DNA of 64,000 bases, from contig CM023481.1 in assembly GCA_013339685.2 (NCBI GenBank), positions 251,520,329-251,584,328 of the forward strand. The letters are read 5' to 3'. Position numbers and translations under genes: made by a program. Position 1 is the stretch's first letter; each line of letters begins with the position of its first letter. This DNA comes from Hyalomma asiaticum (taxonomy: Eukaryota; Arthropoda; Arachnida; Ixodida; Ixodidae). Positions 58,734 to 64,000 of the stretch are shown here, piece after piece. The notes under the pieces were generated by a model. The model saw only the letters and a list, made by a program, of their open reading frames with translations, was not told the origin of the DNA and did not search any database.

Positions 58734-59270
58734 ATGCCTAACACTTGCTGCGTTCCGGGCTGTCAGTTTGGGTACCAGGGCATCGACGAAAAAGTATTTT
58801 TGTTCTGTTTATGAGCAGACGCAGAACATCGCGAGTACAGTGGCTAGAACAGCCCGTGATCCCGCGACGAGACGGTCGGGTTTTTGTTACACTCCAAGTA
58901 CGTTCACGTACGTGTGTGAAAAACATTTCTACGCCTAAGACATCATTCATGCGGACGTGTGCACAGTGAATGGGAGCATTGTGCCTCGCGATCGCCACAA
59001 ACTGGTGGAAGACGCTGTACCAAGAATTTTCGAAGATTTGCCTTCCCACTCAACGAAGCAAAAACAGCGTTCACATGCTCGAACATGGCTCTCACGGCAA
59101 AAAGGCCGGGAGAACATTCGTCAGAATGCCCCGCAACCGAAATTACGACAGTCGCAGCTCTGGACGTTGACAATGCAGCCGAAGAAAAAATTCATGGAAA
59201 GTTTCGCACATGCCGCTGCTTGCTCAATGCGCAGGCAAAATATGGCACCACTACCAGCATAAAATTTTCC
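58734..59270 (+). pseudogene. THAP-domain protein relic
   Basis: The ATG at 58734 opens MPNTCCVPGCQFGYQ, a typical THAP zinc-finger start (C-x2-4-C). A stop comes 27 codons on. In a shifted frame the second metal-binding pair appears as TYVCEKHF (about 58896-58925), followed by EDAVPRIF near 59010, which corresponds to the AVPxIF motif that closes THAP domains. Later frames are not recognised. THAP domains are DNA-binding and occur in P-element-type transposases and host regulators. This copy has at least two stops and a frameshift; a transposon origin is more likely than a host gene. Confidence 0.7.
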
Positions 59271-61230
59271 CTGTGTCACTATTTACAGATGCACTACAAA
59301 CTGGGAATCGCAGTGGCTGTGCTGATGCATTGTGCCAAACAGAGGTAGCCGTTTGGCATCGGAGCTGCAAAGAGTGAAGGCACAATTTGGAGGTGCCACC
59401 CTGACCAACTTCTGTGCCTTCTGCAACTTGTTGAAGAACACATAGGAGAGTGCACCACAGGAAAAAAATAGCATGACAATGACTGTACGAACATTGTAGA
59501 AAACATCATGACCGACGACCTCACTTCCTCCGCCAGTGTTGGCTGCGCAACCCATTTTGCAAGCACTACGGCTGAAATTGTGCACTTGTTTATTAAGTGC
59601 TGTTCACACCTTAACGCGCGAATGAAACACTATTTCGTGCTGCCACTCGTCCATCCTGTCCAAGAAAGCAGTGAAGTAAAGTGTTATTCTAAATTCCTTT
59701 CTTTTTCTCTCTCTTTCTGTCTGTCCTACTGCACCTGCCAGCCTAAAAAACACAGTTTCAATTGCAAAACATGTTAGCGCTCATGACCATTTTCATCGAT
59801 AATTGCAAGTAATTACCACCTCAAACTGGATACAATGCCATTAATTCCGCTTATACTTACCTACAAGATATTGCAACATAGCTAGCAAAATTCGGAATGG
59901 CATGCACTGTTACATAAACGCCTATGCAAATATCTGTTAAACACTTGGCTGCTGACCGAAAAGATGCCGGTTTGATTGCGGACGTGGCGGTCGCATTTTT
60001 CATTGATGCGAATATGCTGATTATTGAGGTATGTACTATGCATTATGGTACACATTATTGAACCAAAATTTTAAGAGCACCCCTCTACCACTTGCACCAT
60101 AATACGCAATTATTGGCGATTTGAAAGGCAGAAAAATTCACATATAGAAAGTTATAGTTGAATTTAAAAAGGAAGTGTATCAACGAAACTAGAGAGGCGT
60201 GCAAGAAACAGTGTAGCTCGAATAACCTAGTTTGTTTCAATTTGCACTGATATTTTTGTCGAACTCGGATGATGCTTTCAGGCGATAGTTACTGCGACGG
60301 CATAAGGGAATGGAATAAAAAAATACAGTAATGCAGGTTCTAACTCGTTAGTATTATGAGATTTGGTTGCGGAAAACCAGAACCCTTCAAATGGACACCG
60401 CGCATATCGCTAATATCCAGTAACAGCAGGTCACAGCTGCAATGCCAGGATGGCCTCATATACGGGCTTCGTTGTTCAATCAACATGTGAAATTCCCATT
60501 GGCAGCATCGTGATGCCCCAGAGTAAGCCACAACAGCAGGAGATGAATGCTGCGGGCGGCCAGCACACAGTCAAGCGCACTGTAATTTCTGGCCCAAGCT
60601 ATTTTAATTTGTCGTCGAGCTAGGCCTATTCACAGTTTTCTGTGTCATTCAAGCCCGATAGCAGCCACACAAGTATTAAGAAAAGCTGGTATAGGCATGA
60701 ACGCTGATGAAACTGCGTCACTTGACGTACCACCTCTGTCAAAGCATTGCGAGCAATCAGTGATTTGACCCACTAAAGAACGCCCATTCAGAATTATTTG
60801 GCCAAGGGTAATCACTGCAATAACCAGTTAGCCGATACAGTGAAGTACAAAAATCTGGCAAAATGTTTTTCGTGGCAAACACCTACACGAATGCGCAACT
60901 GCCCTTCCTAGCGTGGCTGGCCGATGCCCTTCTGCTCACGGTGGCACCACTGGTGGCCGTTTCTGTCCCCATATGAAACTTCGGCGGGAGTTTCATGACC
61001 AGAAAGAAGTATTGAGGGACCCTGGTACAACTCTTCCAGATGTGGTGGCGCGCCTTTCTCTATTCATATTTGGCCCCATGAATGACTTTGCAGCGAGCAT
61101 AACCCCACTGACCAAAATGCCCCGCTGCGTTGCAAGCTCTAATACGGTAATTATCACTGACAACTAGAGAAGCAATCCAGAGGTGTCACAAGGCACCCTA
61201 GGTGCCGCTCGATCCCAAGTGAACAAAGGT
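59271..61230. other. No gene recognised
   Basis: Only frames up to about 100 codons. This may include the decayed tail of the THAP element; no terminal repeats were found. Confidence 0.4.
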
Positions 61231-61452
61231 GTCATCATCATCATCCACCTGTCTACGCCCACTGCAGGGCAAAGGCCTCTCCCATGGATCTCCAATTATT
61301 CCTTGTCCTGTGCTAATTGGGCCCAATTTATCCCTGCGAGCTTCCTGATCTCATCTGCCCACTTAACTTTCTGCTGCCCACTGCTACGCTTGCCTTCTCT
61401 AGGAATCCACTCTGTTACCCTTAATGACCAACGGTTGTCTTGTCTTCGCATT
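61231..61452 (-). mobile_element. LINE 3' end, RTE-like
   Basis: On the minus strand this encodes the end of a non-LTR reverse transcriptase (WADEIRKLAGINWAQLAQDK, then after a shift NWRSMGEAFALQW). It then ends in a short (GAT)n tail (61231-61243 on the plus strand catcatcatcat). Short simple-repeat tails instead of poly(A) are usual for RTE-type LINEs. It is strongly 5'-truncated and abuts the inverted repeat at 61410-61486. Confidence 0.72.
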
Positions 61453-61486
61453 ACAAGACAACCGTTGGTCATTAAGGGTAACAGAG
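61410..61486. repeat. 34-bp perfect inverted repeat, 9-base loop
   Basis: Bases 61410-61443 (starting ctctgttacccttaatgacc) are exactly inverted at 61453-61486, with cttcgcatt between. The left arm belongs to the LINE end; the right arm is an inverted copy of it. Confidence 0.97.
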
Positions 61487-61995
61487 GTGTAGCTTGCCGC
61501 AAAAGGACATTGGGAACCTTTCCACGGGCTCTAGCACCCCGTTTGTGCCCCCAGGAAGTGTACCCAGTGTGTGTCCAATGTCGTACCAACAAGCCCAAGC
61601 TATCACTCTCTTCAACATTGACTTTTGTGGCTGCACCTTCCCAATATACGGTTGCGCAGTCCTGCTGCCGTTTTTTTCCCTCAGATACATGTTGGGCGTG
61701 CTTGGTGCCCCCTCCCAAGTGGTGCCCGGGGCACTTGTATCCCCCCCCCCCCCCCTATAATTACACCATTCTGTATTTGTCAATGCCTTTCCACTTTGCT
61801 CTTTGTTCTCAATACTACTCCTCCTGGCCCCTTTCCATAATGTACTGTATGCAACTTGAAGGTATAAATAAACAGAACCTGGCAATACATTTTGCTACGG
61901 CAGGTGAAATACAAAGTAGAACTAAACCATAAGTTCATGCTTCAGGATTAATACCAAATATTATGACATCACATCAGTAGTAGTAACACACTTAC

Positions 61996-62129
61996 ATCAC
62001 TCCTGAGGAGCAATTCAAGCTTCTTTTCATCCTGAAGCTTTTCCTCAGCTGTCTGGCTGCTGCTGCTGTGTCCCTGGTACTTGGGTCTCTCAGATGGTGT
62101 GGACTCACATTTGTTCCATTTAGCAGGCA
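61996..62129 (-). CDS. POLR3D: POLR3D (RPC4) internal exon, first seen in window
   Basis: A 134-nt exon encodes PAKWNKCESTPSERPKYQGH, a serine run, then EEKLQDEKKLELLLRSD. The following exon starts FIDDG, so the two join to the RPC4 motif in which a helix precedes FLDD. The acceptor is ggcatttgcag; the donor is GAT/gtaagt (minus strand, 61990-61995). It begins with two bases of a split codon. The N-terminal third or so of the protein must lie in exons further upstream, beyond the window or unrecognised between 62130 and 64000. The intron to the next exon is about 21 kb. Confidence 0.87.
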
Positions 62130-62346
62130 CTGCAAATGCCATCGATTAGTACAGCCCACTTCCTCATAGCTCAGTATTACCACAGCATCACTAGCACTTA
62201 GGAGCTATCAGTGGAAGAAGCGACAGCAACACAAGTATTCCATGCATCCTCCTTCAGAAAGTGCACTTTGCCTGTTGTCAGGGGACCAATAATATAAGTA
62301 CATAACTCGAGGATGGCTATAACCCAACATAAATAATTAATACATT

Positions 62347-62935
62347 ATAGTGTTAAACATCGATATAACAAAGTTCAACACAACAAAATTGTTGATACTA
62401 TAATGAAGTATACTTGGCTTTTTAAACAATGTCCACAGAACACCATGTATTTTTTACCTCCATACAACAAAGCATTTTTATCTACGATTTCCGTATAACA
62501 AAGCTTCAAAGCTGCCACACAGGAACACCAAGCGGATAAATTTAAACTTCCACTGGTCTCAGTAGGCAGATGAGTGACTCGCACGCAGTTCTTGTGAACA
62601 CATTTTATGCATTTTGACAAAGCGGTCCCTGATGCGGAGCGGTGCCTCCCTTGCCCACAGTTGGGGTGCAAGGAGGTGTAGCGGAAGGCAGAAGAAAAGC
62701 AATGCCGCTACACTAGAACACAAAAACCAACTGCTTTATTGTGATGCCCATGCGCTCGCCCTGCTTGCACTTCCGCTGACTTTGTCGTCGTCGCAGCCAC
62801 GGCACGCCAGCACACGACAGAGGAATCTTGACAGCTTGCCTCCTCGCCACCAGAGCAGGGGTGAGCAGAAAGCATGCATGTGAACAGCCTCGCACATCCA
62901 TCTTAATGCACACCTTGCACACTCCAAATAATAAA
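62347..62935. repeat. Repeat family A, copy 2
   Basis: It matches 50531-50925 in order: gatataacaaagttcaac, ttggctttttaaac, gcccacagttgggg, gcacaccttgcacactcc. The left terminal repeat is eroded (TATAGTGTTAAACATCG). A new Tigger-like end, ACAGTGAACTCCCATTAAAA, begins at 62939. Confidence 0.6.
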
Positions 62936-63713
62936 TACAGTGAACTCCCATTAAAATGAACTCGTTAAGACGAATGTCTCGACAATATGGGTAGGTTTGT
63001 TTGGTTTTCCATTGGCTCAATGCAAAAAAATCCTCTTAAGACAAACCCCCTCAGGGGTACCCTTCTGACCACAACCTCTAGCATATTGTAGGGGGCCGCC
63101 AAGGGCTGAGCACTTGTGCTTTTGTTGTTTCCCCACCAGGAACAGTACAAAAGAACACAAGACTACAAGGCAAAGCCACTCAGGTACCTAGAAGTAAAAC
63201 TATTCTAGGTACCTAGGGGTGCCCTGTTCTTTGACGTCCTTTTATTGTCTCCCCACCTTCTGTTCAGCGCCTGAAGGGAGAGTGCGAAAGAACACAAGCC
63301 AAAATAACAGAAGAAGGCCTATACACAACGCCTCAGAGACAAATAAAAAGGGGGAGGGGGTAATATATAAAGTGAATGTTCGGCGAGATCCCTAGCGAGA
63401 TCATTGCAAGGTTCAGTTTCAGCAACATCCCTCACAAAGCAAACGTGGAAGCAGTGACAGAGTGAACTACTAGAAGCTCTTGAGTGACATGACTGCCATG
63501 CTCGCCCTTACTTGGTCCTGTCCCTTCTTATGATGAAAGGAGCGACGGCGCTGCCATCTCCCAATCTCCCCTTTTGGTTTACTCTACAGCATGACTGGCC
63601 GGTCTTTTTTGGTGTGGCGAACCTGGTCATCATCGTGCAATAGCTAAAAGCAGCATGTAAACCATTATTACACACCAGGTGGCATGACTGAACATGCACG
63701 TTTGCAAAAATGT

Positions 63714-63817
63714 TGATTGATTGATTTGTGGGGTTTAACATCCCAAAACCAGCTCTGATTATGAGAGATGCCATAGTGGAGGTCTCCGGAAATTTCGACC
63801 ACCTGGGGTTCTTTAAC
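63714..63817 (-). repeat. Ruka-like SINE, 5'-truncated
   Basis: It has the tail (gattgattgatttg) and the body up to ggttctttaac, then unrelated sequence. The tRNA head is missing, so it cannot be transcribed from an internal promoter. Confidence 0.8.
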
Positions 63818-64000
63818 TCTTTCGTTACCGCGTGAAAATGGCCGTTTCTAATAGGTCTGCGGAAAAAATTTTTTACTAGTGCAAATAATGCTCTAGGTTA
63901 CATTGCAGCACACCAAATTGTGCGTAATGAAATGCTCTTTATAAGTAACATAAGTTTGAAAAGAAAAGAAAATATTACACAACTTGAAAAAAATATTAAC

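Noticed and set aside
1..64000. CRISPR array, operons, rRNA or phage-type defence systems
   Set aside because: The sequence is clearly animal nuclear DNA: GT-AG introns, SINEs and eukaryotic transposons, with no regularly spaced repeat array.

Overview
This is a repeat-dense stretch of an arthropod nuclear genome, most likely a hard tick (Ixodidae). Four copies of a tRNA-derived SINE resembling the tick element Ruka, a tick-style mixture of Tigger/pogo-like, hAT-like and TTAA-flanked elements, GT-AG introns and an AATAAA poly(A) signal all point that way. The assignment rests on recalled families, not on a search. No bacterial gene organisation, rRNA, CRISPR array or intact functional tRNA was seen.

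The only host gene I can support is POLR3D (RPC4), the RNA polymerase III subunit that works with RPC5. It lies on the minus strand from about 62.1 kb down to 28.4 kb. Four exons were placed (61996-62129, 40561-40768, 30734-30837, 28520-28807). Each internal boundary has a good splice site and all phases agree. They give 243 C-terminal residues, and the N-terminal part lies upstream or was not recognised. Its introns (about 21 kb, 9.7 kb and 1.9 kb) are packed with transposons.

Layout. 0-13.4 kb: no supported host gene; a SINE at 70-300, a TTAA-flanked MITE at 8408-9169, a very well preserved 1.37-kb terminal-inverted-repeat element at 9913-11277 and a Ty3/gypsy gag/protease scrap at 11.4-11.8 kb. 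13.4-18.86 kb: a decayed Ty3/gypsy element (gag, protease, RT, RNase H, integrase) with a 0.58-kb insertion carrying a tRNA-Gly-like piece. 18.86-24.7 kb: a Penelope-like element on the minus strand, broken by a 3.07-kb hAT-like insertion (itself carrying two nested elements) and by a 0.99-kb unclassified insertion. 25.6-28.0 kb: a TTAA-flanked element carrying a degenerate A/T-rich repeat.

28-62 kb: POLR3D with nested repeats in its introns. The main ones are Tigger/CENP-B-type transposase relics at 35.1-36.1 and 37.1-39.4 kb (one split by a solo LTR), a 6.2-kb hAT transposase relic at 42.46-48.70 kb split by two further elements, a GC-rich LTR-like island at 52.1-55.0 kb, a heat-shock-type promoter motif at 54.88 kb, a THAP-domain relic at 58.7 kb and an RTE-like LINE tail at 61.2-61.4 kb. 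The right edge holds a truncated SINE.

All transposon proteins seen are broken by stops, frameshifts or insertions. The nesting order can be read from target-site duplications, and that is the main biological story of the window.
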